A stretch of DNA of 64,000 nt, taken from positions 5,890,001 to 5,954,000 of the forward strand of contig NZ_CP036175.1 in assembly GCF_003261575.2 (NCBI RefSeq), given 5' to 3'. Positions 26,178-33,296 of this stretch are shown piece by piece. The notes below the pieces were generated by a model, which searched no databases, had not been told where the DNA came from, and was given only the letters and a program-made list of their open reading frames with translations. The position numbers and the translations under genes were made by a program. The first letter of the stretch is position 1. Each line of letters opens with the position of its first letter. Origin of the DNA: Klebsiella huaxiensis (lineage in GTDB: Bacteria > Pseudomonadota > Gammaproteobacteria > Enterobacterales > Enterobacteriaceae).

Positions 26178-26532
26178 GACCGGGACTCCCAATGCAAAAA
26201 AATTATCGGACAGTTCGGTGGGCACACAGAAACAATTTGGGTTTCAGACCATAAAGCCTGACTCAGAGCGACGGGAATAGAACGGGTCGCCGACAACCGC
26301 TAAGGCTATCAGCATAAGAGGATAGCCTTAGGAGTTGTTCCTGATGGACAGGAAGTTGAGCCAGCATCTACTGGGTGTGTCCAAGGCGAATGTCCTCTTA
26401 GCGTAATCGTGCGCGCATGTTACGCCAGCGCCAAAACGGCGTCAACACGCAACGGAACGCTAAAGAGCAAATCAAGCGCCTTAACGTACAAAGGTAGCAG
26501 AATATTACAAAATAATGATATTTTTCTTAATG
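26178..26532 (-). promoter_or_regulatory. corA leader and corA-uvrD intergenic region
   Basis: These 355 bp hold no conserved gene. In the part transcribed toward corA is a perfect 11-bp stem, CTAAGGCTATC / GATAGCCTTAG (26300-26331). The Salmonella corA leader is known to combine a short translated peptide with Rho-dependent termination, and this arrangement could be its counterpart. The part next to uvrD (about 26400-26532) shows nothing further that I can name. Confidence 0.6.
26263..26367 (-). CDS. Possible corA leader peptide ORF
   Basis: An ATG at 26367 opens a 34-codon frame (MLAQLPVHQEQL ... LFPSL) that ends before corA and runs across the 11-bp hairpin, so ribosomes on it would melt the stem. 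The ribosome binding site is poor. A second frame starting inside the hairpin loop (MLIALAVVGDPF, 23 codons) is an alternative. A translated leader is known for Salmonella corA, but I could not match this peptide to it. Confidence 0.25.
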   Translation of the reverse strand: MLAQLPVHQEQLLRLSSYADSLSGCRRPVLFPSL

Positions 26533-28695
26533 TTACACTGTTTCCAGCCGGGCATAAGCGGCAACCAGCCACTTGATCCCTTGCCCCTGAAACGCAACCT
26601 GCAGGCGACTATGCTCGCCGCTGCCTTCAAGGTTTACGATCGTGCCTTCGCCAAACTTGGCATGGCGCACGCGCTGGCCCAGCTTATAGCCGGTATCGTT
26701 TTCCGCCATCGGCGTCCCCATGCGCTGATGGCTCACCGGACGACTCACCGTTGCGCGCAGACGCACCTCTTCCACACACGCTTCCGGCAGCTCGCCGATA
26801 AAGCGTGACGGACGGTGATAAACCTCTTTGCCATACAGGCGTCGGGTTTCGGCATAGGTCAGAGTCAGTTTTTGCATCGCACGAGTCACACCAACGTAGG
26901 CCAGGCGACGCTCCTCTTCCAGGCGACCGCCCTCATCGAGCGCCATCTGGCTCGGGAACATCCCCTCTTCCACGCCGACGATAAATACCTGCGGGAACTC
27001 CAGCCCTTTCGCCGAGTGCAGGGTCATCAGCTGTACCGCGTCCTGCCAGGTGTCCGCCTGCCCTTCGCCCGCTTCCAGCGCAGCGTGGGAAAGGAACGCC
27101 TGTAGCGGCATCAGGTCTTCATCTTCTTCGTTGTAGCTAAACTGGCGCGTTGCCGTCACCAGTTCCTCTAAGTTTTCGATACGCGTCTGGCCTTTCTCGC
27201 CCTTCTCCTGCTCGTACATCGTGCGCAGGCCGGAGTCTTTAATCACCCGGTCGGTCTGCACGTGCAGCGGCATATCGACGGTCTCCTGCGCCAGCGCGTC
27301 AATCAGCTCCATAAAGCGCTGTAAGGCGCTGGCGGCGCGACCGGCAAGAACTTTATCTTTTAACAGCTCGCGACAGGCCTGCCACAGGGTCAGCTGGCGG
27401 TCGCGTGAAGTCTGGCGCACCACGTCCAGCGTACGATCGCCAATACCGCGCGTTGGGGTATTCACCACGCGCTCAAACGCCGCGTCGTCGTTGCGGTTAG
27501 CGATCAGTCGGAGGTAGGAAAGCGCATCTTTGATCTCCTGGCGTTCGAAGAAGCGCATGCCGCCATAAATACGGTACGGCATGCTGGCCTGCAGCAGCGC
27601 CTCTTCCAGCACGCGCGACTGGGCGTTGCTGCGATACAAAATCGCGCACTGCGCCAGCTGACCACCGTTTTCCTGCCAGGTTTTAATGCGGTTGACGACA
27701 AAACGCGCCTCATCAAGATCGTTAAACGCACAGTAGAGCGAAATCGGCTCGCCATCAGCACCGTCGGTCCACAGTTTTTTGCCCAGACGCCCGCTGTTGT
27801 TCTCAATCAGGGCGTTCGCCGCGCTGAGGATATTGCTGGTCGAACGATAGTTCTGCTCCAGGCGGATAGTTTCAGCGCCCGGGAAGTCGTTGAGGAAGCG
27901 CTGGATGTTTTCCACCTGCGCACCGCGCCAGCCGTAAATGGACTGGTCGTCATCGCCGACGATCATCACCTTGCCGGTATCGCCCGCCAGCAGGCGGATC
28001 CACGCATACTGAATGTTGTTGGTATCCTGGAATTCGTCCACCAGGATATTGGTAAAGCGCTCGCGGTAGTGCTGGAGAATATGCGGTTTGTTGAGCCACA
28101 GCTCGTGCGCGCGCAGCAACAGCTCGGCAAAATCTACCAGCCCGGCACGATCGCAGGCTTCCTGATAGGCCTGATAAACCTTCTGCCAGGTCTGCTCAAC
28201 CGGATTACCGTAGCTTTGAATATGATGCGGGCGCAGCCCTTCGTCTTTCTGACCGTTGATGTACCACATGGCCTGACGCGGCGGCCACTGCTTCTCATCA
28301 AGATTCATCGCCTTAATCAGGCGCTTCAGCAGACGCAGCTGGTCTTCACTATCGAGGATCTGGAAATCCTGCGGCAGGTTGGCATCAAGGTGATGAGCGC
28401 GCAGCAGGCGGTGCGCCAGCCCGTGGAAGGTGCCGACCCACATACCGCCCTGGGTGGTACCCATCAGTTGACCAATACGATGGCGCATTTCCGCCGCCGC
28501 TTTGTTGGTAAAGGTCACCGCCATAATGGAGTAAGGGGAACAGTTCTCCACGCTCAGCAGCCAGGCGATGCGATGAACCAGTACGCGCGTCTTACCGCTG
28601 CCCGCTCCAGCCAGAACCAGCATGTTAGTACGTGATGCCGCAACGGCTTCACGCTGTTTATCATTGAGGCTGTCGAGCAGGTAAGAAACGTCCAT
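26533..28695 (-). CDS. uvrD: DNA helicase II UvrD
   Basis: UvrD is the 3'-5' superfamily 1A helicase of nucleotide-excision and mismatch repair. From ATG 28695 (MDVSYLLDSLNDKQREAV) it has 720 residues, as in E. coli. Walker A is LAGAGSGKTRVL, with motif Ia TFTNKAAAEM, motif II VDEFQDTN, motif III GDDDQSIYGWRGA, motif IV RLEQNYRST and the C-terminal motifs TLHSAKGLEFPQVF and YVGVTRA. The C-terminal Tudor-like tail (GQRVRHAKFGEGTIVN) binds RNA polymerase. It is preceded by a LexA box and a strong promoter inside yigB. Confidence 0.98.
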   Translation of the reverse strand: MDVSYLLDSLNDKQREAVAASRTNMLVLAGAGSGKTRVLVHRIAWLLSVENCSPYSIMAVTFTNKAAAEMRHRIGQLMGTTQGGMWVGTFHGLAHRLLRAHHLDANLPQDFQILDSEDQLRLLKRLIKAMNLDEKQWPPRQAMWYINGQKDEGLRPHHIQSYGNPVEQTWQKVYQAYQEACDRAGLVDFAELLLRAHELWLNKPHILQHYRERFTNILVDEFQDTNNIQYAWIRLLAGDTGKVMIVGDDDQSIYGWRGAQVENIQRFLNDFPGAETIRLEQNYRSTSNILSAANALIENNSGRLGKKLWTDGADGEPISLYCAFNDLDEARFVVNRIKTWQENGGQLAQCAILYRSNAQSRVLEEALLQASMPYRIYGGMRFFERQEIKDALSYLRLIANRNDDAAFERVVNTPTRGIGDRTLDVVRQTSRDRQLTLWQACRELLKDKVLAGRAASALQRFMELIDALAQETVDMPLHVQTDRVIKDSGLRTMYEQEKGEKGQTRIENLEELVTATRQFSYNEEDEDLMPLQAFLSHAALEAGEGQADTWQDAVQLMTLHSAKGLEFPQVFIVGVEEGMFPSQMALDEGGRLEEERRLAYVGVTRAMQKLTLTYAETRRLYGKEVYHRPSRFIGELPEACVEEVRLRATVSRPVSHQRMGTPMAENDTGYKLGQRVRHAKFGEGTIVNLEGSGEHSRLQVAFQGQGIKWLVAAYARLETV

Positions 28696-28744
28696 TGGCA
28701 CCGCCGGAAATGAGACGCCCGGCAGCGTTCAGTTCACCGGGCTA

Positions 28745-28760
28745 CTGTTAATTTATACAG
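28745..28760 (-). promoter_or_regulatory. LexA (SOS) box of uvrD
   Basis: CTGT-N8-ACAG (CTGTATAAATTAACAG on the minus strand) is a full match to the LexA core. It sits at the transcription start of the uvrD promoter, as in E. coli, where uvrD is SOS-induced. A GC-rich stem (GCCCGG / CCGGGC, about 28715-28742) follows in the leader and could be the attenuator reported for E. coli uvrD. Confidence 0.92.
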
Positions 28761-28771
28761 AACTACAGACG

Positions 28772-28799
28772 ATTATATCAGCGAGGTCAGAGATGCCAA
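28772..28799 (-). promoter_or_regulatory. uvrD promoter
   Basis: Minus-strand TTGGCA (28794-28799), a 16-bp spacer and TATAAT (28772-28777) form a near-consensus sigma-70 promoter. It lies in the last codons of yigB, so uvrD can be transcribed apart from the upstream dapF-xerC-yigB message. Confidence 0.9.
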
Positions 28800-29489
28800 C
28801 CGTGAAATTTCAATGTGCGGCAGCAGGCGGCTATCGGTGGTATGCATCAGGTCTGCGCCCTGCGGTTTGATCCAGCAGGCCTGCATACCGCAGCGAATGG
28901 AGCCCGCCACATCGGTGGTCAGGTCGTCACCCACATGCAGGATTTGCGCTAACGGCAGTTCCAACCGATCCGCCGCCAGGTGGTACATATCGGCAAAGGG
29001 CTTAGAGCGCCCGTCCGGACCCGCGCGCAGCACAAAGCGGAAGTAGTCGCTCAGGCCAAAGAGCTCCGGCTGAGCATTGCCATTGGTAATCGCCACCAGC
29101 GGCCATTTTTCGGCGAGTTTAGCCAGCGTATCGTGCGTCTCTTGCGGAATGTCGATCAGACTGCGCCAGTGGGCGAAGTTAGCCATCGCTTCGTCTGCCC
29201 CCGTCTTCGCCTGCTCCGCAGAAAGCCCAGCGTTGATCATCCCCAGCTCTAGCGCGCGACGCCGCCACTCGGTGACATCGTGATAAATCTCCGGCTCCGA
29301 CGCCAGCAGCGTCTGGCGCAGTTGGTTCAGCTCGCTGGCATCAAATTGGCTCAGCGAAGGGTGATAGCTGCGCACAAAGCTCAGCGACTCATGCAGCGTC
29401 CGGTCAATCACCGGGCGATTGTCATAAAGGGTATCGTCCAGGTCAAACGTCAGTGCTGAAATCTGGCCCAGAGGTCGGTAAAAACGCAT
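28773..29489 (-). CDS. yigB: HAD-family FMN phosphatase YigB
   Basis: This 238-residue cytoplasmic HAD hydrolase has the same length as E. coli YigB, which dephosphorylates FMN to riboflavin and also acts on other phosphates. Motif I LTFDLDDTLYDN, motif II AITNGN, the conserved Lys in GRSKPFADMYHLA and motif IV LHVGDDLTTDV are present. It overlaps the xerC stop by one base, indicating translational coupling in the lptM-dapF-yigA-xerC-yigB group. Confidence 0.96.
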   Translation of the reverse strand: MRFYRPLGQISALTFDLDDTLYDNRPVIDRTLHESLSFVRSYHPSLSQFDASELNQLRQTLLASEPEIYHDVTEWRRRALELGMINAGLSAEQAKTGADEAMANFAHWRSLIDIPQETHDTLAKLAEKWPLVAITNGNAQPELFGLSDYFRFVLRAGPDGRSKPFADMYHLAADRLELPLAQILHVGDDLTTDVAGSIRCGMQACWIKPQGADLMHTTDSRLLPHIEISRLASLTSLI

Positions 29490-30391
29490 TATTTCCCCCG
29501 TTTGGCGCGCGGATGCGCCGCATCGTACACCGAAGCAAGGTGTTGAAAATCAAGATGGGTATAAATTTGAGTGGTGGAGAGGTTGGCATGGCCCAGCAGC
29601 TCCTGCACCCCACGCAGATCGCCACTCGACTCCAGCATATGGGTCGCAAAGGAGTGGCGCAGCTTATGCGGATGTACATGGCTATTGAGGCCTTGCTTAA
29701 TGCCCCATTCGGCAAAGCGCTTTTGCACGTTACGCGCGGAAATTCGCTTGCCCAGTTTGGATAAGAACAGCGCGTCGTCATCGGTACCGAACAGGCCGCG
29801 CAGGTCGAGCCAGTGCTCAATCCACACAACCGCGTTGCGGCCAATCGGCAGGCGGCGTTCTTTGCTGCCTTTGCCCATCACCCACACCTCGCCTGACTCC
29901 AGGTCAAGGTGTTTAATGTCGAGATTCACCAGCTCCGAAAGACGCAGCCCGGCGCCGTACATCACCTCCAGCATCGCCCGATCGCGCACTGCCAGCGGAT
30001 CGTTAAGATCGATATCCAGCAGTCGGTTAACATCGTCGACATCGATATTTTTCGGCAAGTGGCGTGGCGCTTTCGGCGCGGAGATGCCCTTCGCCGGATT
30101 GGCCGTCAGTTCACCCTGGCTCACCAGCCAGTCAAAAAAGCTGCGTAAGGCAGAAAGCCGCAGCGCCAGGCTGGCAGGCCCCAGCCCCTGGCGACGGCTG
30201 CGCACCGCCAGGCTACGGACCTGGGCGGCATCGCACTGCTGCCAGCTTTTAAGACCGCCGTTTTCCGCCAGCGTGATAAGCTTTTCCAGCTGGCGACGGT
30301 AGTTCAGCAGCGTTATCGGACTTAGCTGACGCTCGACGCCGAGATAGCGTAAAAAGCGCTCTACGGGAGCGAACAGGGGTGAGTCGGTCAT
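29489..30391 (-). CDS. xerC: Tyrosine recombinase XerC
   Basis: XerC works with XerD and FtsK at dif to resolve chromosome dimers. The 300 residues show the N-terminal SAM-like DNA-binding domain (FLRYLGVERQLSPITLLNYRRQLEKL) and the catalytic domain with Arg in GAGLRLSELV, Lys in MGKGSKERRLP, His-x-x-Arg in HKLRHSFATHML, His in LGHANLSTTQIY and the nucleophile Tyr in IYTHLDFQHL. It overlaps yigA by four bases. Confidence 0.98.
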   Translation of the reverse strand: MTDSPLFAPVERFLRYLGVERQLSPITLLNYRRQLEKLITLAENGGLKSWQQCDAAQVRSLAVRSRRQGLGPASLALRLSALRSFFDWLVSQGELTANPAKGISAPKAPRHLPKNIDVDDVNRLLDIDLNDPLAVRDRAMLEVMYGAGLRLSELVNLDIKHLDLESGEVWVMGKGSKERRLPIGRNAVVWIEHWLDLRGLFGTDDDALFLSKLGKRISARNVQKRFAEWGIKQGLNSHVHPHKLRHSFATHMLESSGDLRGVQELLGHANLSTTQIYTHLDFQHLASVYDAAHPRAKRGK

Positions 30392-31095
30392 GCTCGCTCA
30401 ATCCAGCGCTCCAGCAATCCGGGGAGCATCGAAGCAATCTCCTGCAATAGCTGCGTTCCCTGCCCTTGCTGATAATGTTGGGGATCGCGACTGCTGAAGA
30501 ACATGACGCCGGGAGCATCATCGCCGCCGAGCAGCGACATTGCGACCGAACCGATGGCTTTCGCTTCCGGCAGCGCGACCAGCAGTTCCGGGCCGTTTAA
30601 TGAGCCAAGATAATGGCGTTGCTGCCCAAGACGCTGAATGCGGATAGGTTCAAACGCCTGGCGACTCAGCGCCAGATGAGTGAATTTGGAGGGCGCGCCG
30701 AGCCGCCAACAGTCAGGAAACAGGCGCACCGTCGCCCCCGCCAGCCCCAGCTCACGCGCCCAACGATGAAAGCGATTCAGCATTTCATCGAGGCTATCAG
30801 CCGACGCCAGCCGCGTTTGCAGATGAAACAAACGCTGAAACAGGCTTTCGTTAGCCGTTGCCTGCTCCATCAGTAGCGTCATGTTCTCTTCCAGCACGTT
30901 GATATGATTCCGCGCCCGCGCCATGTGCCATTCCACCAGCGATACCGAACCACGCACCGGATGCGGAACCGACATGTGTTCCACCAGAGCCGCATTACGA
31001 ATAAAGAATTCAGGATGTTGCAACAGATAGTCCACCACTGCGCGATCGTTCAGCTCGCTGGCGAGTTCCTGCTGTTCTTCCCCGATGTGTTTCAT
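30388..31095 (-). CDS. yigA: DUF484 protein YigA
   Basis: A 235-residue protein of unknown function with a predicted GAF-like fold, same length as E. coli YigA. Visible features are VVDYLLQHPEFFIRNAALVEHMSVPHPVRGSVSLVEW, a helical segment that may form a coiled coil (NHINVLEENMTLLMEQATANESLFQRL), and a C-terminal GAF-like half (ELLVALPEAKAIGSVAMSLLGG). It lies between dapF and xerC with 4-base overlaps on both sides, an arrangement conserved across enterics. Confidence 0.93.
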   Translation of the reverse strand: MKHIGEEQQELASELNDRAVVDYLLQHPEFFIRNAALVEHMSVPHPVRGSVSLVEWHMARARNHINVLEENMTLLMEQATANESLFQRLFHLQTRLASADSLDEMLNRFHRWARELGLAGATVRLFPDCWRLGAPSKFTHLALSRQAFEPIRIQRLGQQRHYLGSLNGPELLVALPEAKAIGSVAMSLLGGDDAPGVMFFSSRDPQHYQQGQGTQLLQEIASMLPGLLERWIERA

Positions 31096-31916
31096 AAATG
31101 AATAAATCCGTCATAGACATGTGCCGCCGGGCCAGTCATATACAACGGTTGGCCCGGGCCTTTCCAGGCGATATCAAGACGCCCGCCGGGTAGTTCCACG
31201 CGGACCTCTTCGCCCAGTAATCCCTGCTGGATACCGACTGCCGCCGCCGCACAGGCGCCGCTTCCGCAAGCCTGCGTTTCGCCCGCGCCGCGTTCATACA
31301 CGCGCAGACGAATATGGGAACGGCTGACCACCTGCATAAAACCGATGTTCGCCCGCTCCGGGAAGCGTTCGTGGTTTTCCATCACCGGGCCGAGCGATTC
31401 CACCAGCGCGGTTTCCACGTCATCGACCTGAATAACGCAGTGCGGGTTACCCATCGACACCACGCCGCACAATACTGTCTGTTCAGCAGCGCGCATAATA
31501 TAGGTCTTTTCCGCTTTGTTGGCGCGGAACGGCACCTGCGATGGCTCGAAGTTCGGCTCACCCATATTCACGCGCACCAGGTCGTCTTCCGTTACGCTTA
31601 ATACCATACGACCGTTTGACGTGCTCACGCGGATGTCACGTTTATTGGTCAGGCCTTTCAGGCGTACAAAGCGGGCGAAACAGCGCGCACCGTTGCCGCA
31701 CTGCGCCACCTCGCTGCCGTCAGCGTTGAAAATACGATAATGGAAATCGAGTTCGGGATCGTAAGGCGGTTCAACCACCAGCAGCTGATCGAAACCCACG
31801 CCAAGGTGCCGATCCGCCAGGCGGCGAATCAGATCCGGTGAGAAAAAAACATTCTGCGTTACCGCGTCAACGACCATAAAGTCGTTGCCAAGGCCATGCA
31901 TTTTAGAAAACTGCAT
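31092..31916 (-). CDS. dapF: Diaminopimelate epimerase DapF
   Basis: DapF interconverts LL- and meso-diaminopimelate for lysine and peptidoglycan. It has 274 residues, as in E. coli. The two catalytic cysteines lie in AQCGNGARCFARF and ETQACGSGACAAAAV at the pseudo-symmetric domain interface, and the start MQFSKMHGLGNDFMVVD is typical. It lies 29 nt after lptM and overlaps yigA. Confidence 0.98.
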   Translation of the reverse strand: MQFSKMHGLGNDFMVVDAVTQNVFFSPDLIRRLADRHLGVGFDQLLVVEPPYDPELDFHYRIFNADGSEVAQCGNGARCFARFVRLKGLTNKRDIRVSTSNGRMVLSVTEDDLVRVNMGEPNFEPSQVPFRANKAEKTYIMRAAEQTVLCGVVSMGNPHCVIQVDDVETALVESLGPVMENHERFPERANIGFMQVVSRSHIRLRVYERGAGETQACGSGACAAAAVGIQQGLLGEEVRVELPGGRLDIAWKGPGQPLYMTGPAAHVYDGFIHL

Positions 31917-31945
31917 TATCTACTCCAGTTGCGCGGAACAGAACG

Positions 31946-32149
31946 TTAGTAATTTACCTGGGTCGGGCCGCCGCTATCACCGCGATCGTTACGATCCGGC
32001 GTAGAGCTCTGGATACCGCTATCAACCGGTTTGGTCGGCGGGGATGCCGTTTTTTCCGCTGGCGGGAAATAAAGCGGACCTTTCAGGCCACAGCCGGTGA
32101 GGCTGAGGACCGCTAATAAAACGGCAAGCGTTGGGAAAACGTTTTTCAT
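31946..32149 (-). CDS. lptM: Lipoprotein LptM (YifL)
   Basis: This small lipoprotein binds the LptD/LptE lipopolysaccharide translocon and aids LptD oxidative maturation. From ATG 32149 it has 67 residues, as in E. coli. The signal peptide MKNVFPTLAVLLAVLSLTGC ends in the lipobox LTGC, with GLKGPLYFPP directly after the acylated Cys, followed by a Pro/Ser-rich disordered tail. Seven extra N-terminal residues from an earlier ATG would weaken the signal and were not used. Confidence 0.93.
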   Translation of the reverse strand: MKNVFPTLAVLLAVLSLTGCGLKGPLYFPPAEKTASPPTKPVDSGIQSSTPDRNDRGDSGGPTQVNY

Positions 32150-32408
32150 GGATAGTTGCCCGTGATTCATTCTTTCTGCTTTCTATCATCGCAGGAGAAG
32201 ACGTAAACGCAAGCGTTTAGGGCAGCTTTTTGACTGCTTCCCGCCGTAAACAGCGAGGGTCCCCACTTCACAGAGCCGAACCTAAGCCGCGCGACGCGAT
32301 TCAGGATTTACCCGCTCTCCGTGGGTTAACACTGCCAGCCCGGCAACTTTTTGGGGTGCATCTGGGGTTGGCGAATGCTGTTCCGTATCGGGTGCCTGAT
32401 TTTTATCC

Positions 32409-32830
32409 TTGCGGAGATCGGCGATGGAAACAGGGCTGCTGATATTTCCTTTTGCACTATGTCTCGACGCCTGTTCTCTGGAGCTACCGCTATTTATTCA
32501 ACAGCGAAACCCTCGCCGCCAATGCCAAATGGGGCTGATCGCAGGAATATCAGGCGCGCTCATTGCCGCAGCAGCGCTGCACGTGAAGGGATTTTACTCC
32601 TGTGCTGATGGCCTCAGGGCTTTGTTTGATAGGCGCAGGAATGGGTAGGGTACTATCGCGACCAATGCCCCAATACTGGTCACCACTGGCGCAGGGAATC
32701 AGCATGCTGAACAGTCTGGCGGCGTCCAGGCCGCCTCGCGCCATATCGGACAAGCGCAGGGAATGGTGGTCATCACCCTGGCGCTGCTTATCCGCCTTCG
32801 CAATCTGCCGAAGTCATCGTAGATTGCGCT
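32409..32830 (+). pseudogene. Remnant of a major facilitator superfamily (MFS) transporter gene
   Basis: The 720-bp gap between lptM and cyaY holds broken coding sequence. The first frame reads METGLLIFPFALCLDA ... GLIAGISGALIAAAALHV, like a drug-exporter MFS segment. Near 32600 the match shifts to a second frame (LMASGLCLIGAGMG), then to a third (QSGGVQAASRHIGQAQGMVV), resembling the family's late motif (GLLNTARQLGGALGVAL). At least two frameshifts and no proper start mean it cannot make a full protein. The MFS assignment is by eye. The stretch 32171-32400 shows only vaguer decay. Confidence 0.55.
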
Positions 32831-32868
32831 ATACTGCCGCCACTATCAAAAAAAAGCGGAACTGAACC

Positions 32869-33189
32869 ATGAACGACAGTGAATTCCATCGCCTGGCCGA
32901 TACCCTGTGGATGACCATCGAAGAACGTCTGGATGACTGGGACGGCGACAGCGATATCGACTGTGAAATCAACGGCGGCGTACTGACCATCAGTTTTGAA
33001 AACGGCAGCAAAATCATTATTAACCGTCAGGAGCCACTGCACCAGGTGTGGCTGGCAGCCAAGCAAGGCGGCTATCATTTCGATCTAAAAGGCGATGAGT
33101 GGATTTGCGACCGCAGCGGCGAAACCTTCTGGGATCTACTGGAACAGGCGGCAACGAATCAGGCCGGTGAAGAAGTGAGTTTTCGTTAA
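32869..33189 (+). CDS. cyaY: Frataxin-like iron-sulfur protein CyaY
   Basis: CyaY binds iron and the IscS desulfurase and tunes Fe-S cluster assembly. The 106 residues match E. coli CyaY in length. The acidic first helix (MNDSEFHRLADTLWMTIEERLDDWDGDSDIDCE) is the iron/IscS surface, followed by the beta-sheet with NGSKIIINRQEPLHQVWLA and WICDRSGETFWDLLEQA. It is convergent with cyaA. Confidence 0.97.
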   Translation: MNDSEFHRLADTLWMTIEERLDDWDGDSDIDCEINGGVLTISFENGSKIIINRQEPLHQVWLAAKQGGYHFDLKGDEWICDRSGETFWDLLEQAATNQAGEEVSFR

Positions 33190-33208
33190 GGCGGCAAAGC
33201 TTCGATTT

Positions 33209-33290
33209 TCCCCGGAGGCGATGCTAACGCATCTGTCCGGGCTACACGATCCGATACCGCACGTACTCGTAGCCCGGGCAAGCGAAACGC
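33209..33290. repeat. BIME (two facing REP units) between cyaY and cyaA
   Basis: CCCCGGAGGCGATGCTAACGC with CATCTGTCCGGGCTACA forms one REP, and GTAGCCCGGGCAAGCGAAACGC forms a second in the opposite orientation. Together they make a palindromic pair in the gap between the two convergent stop codons, the usual place for BIMEs. They may also stop transcripts from both sides. Confidence 0.8.
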
Positions 33291-33296
33291 AGCAGG

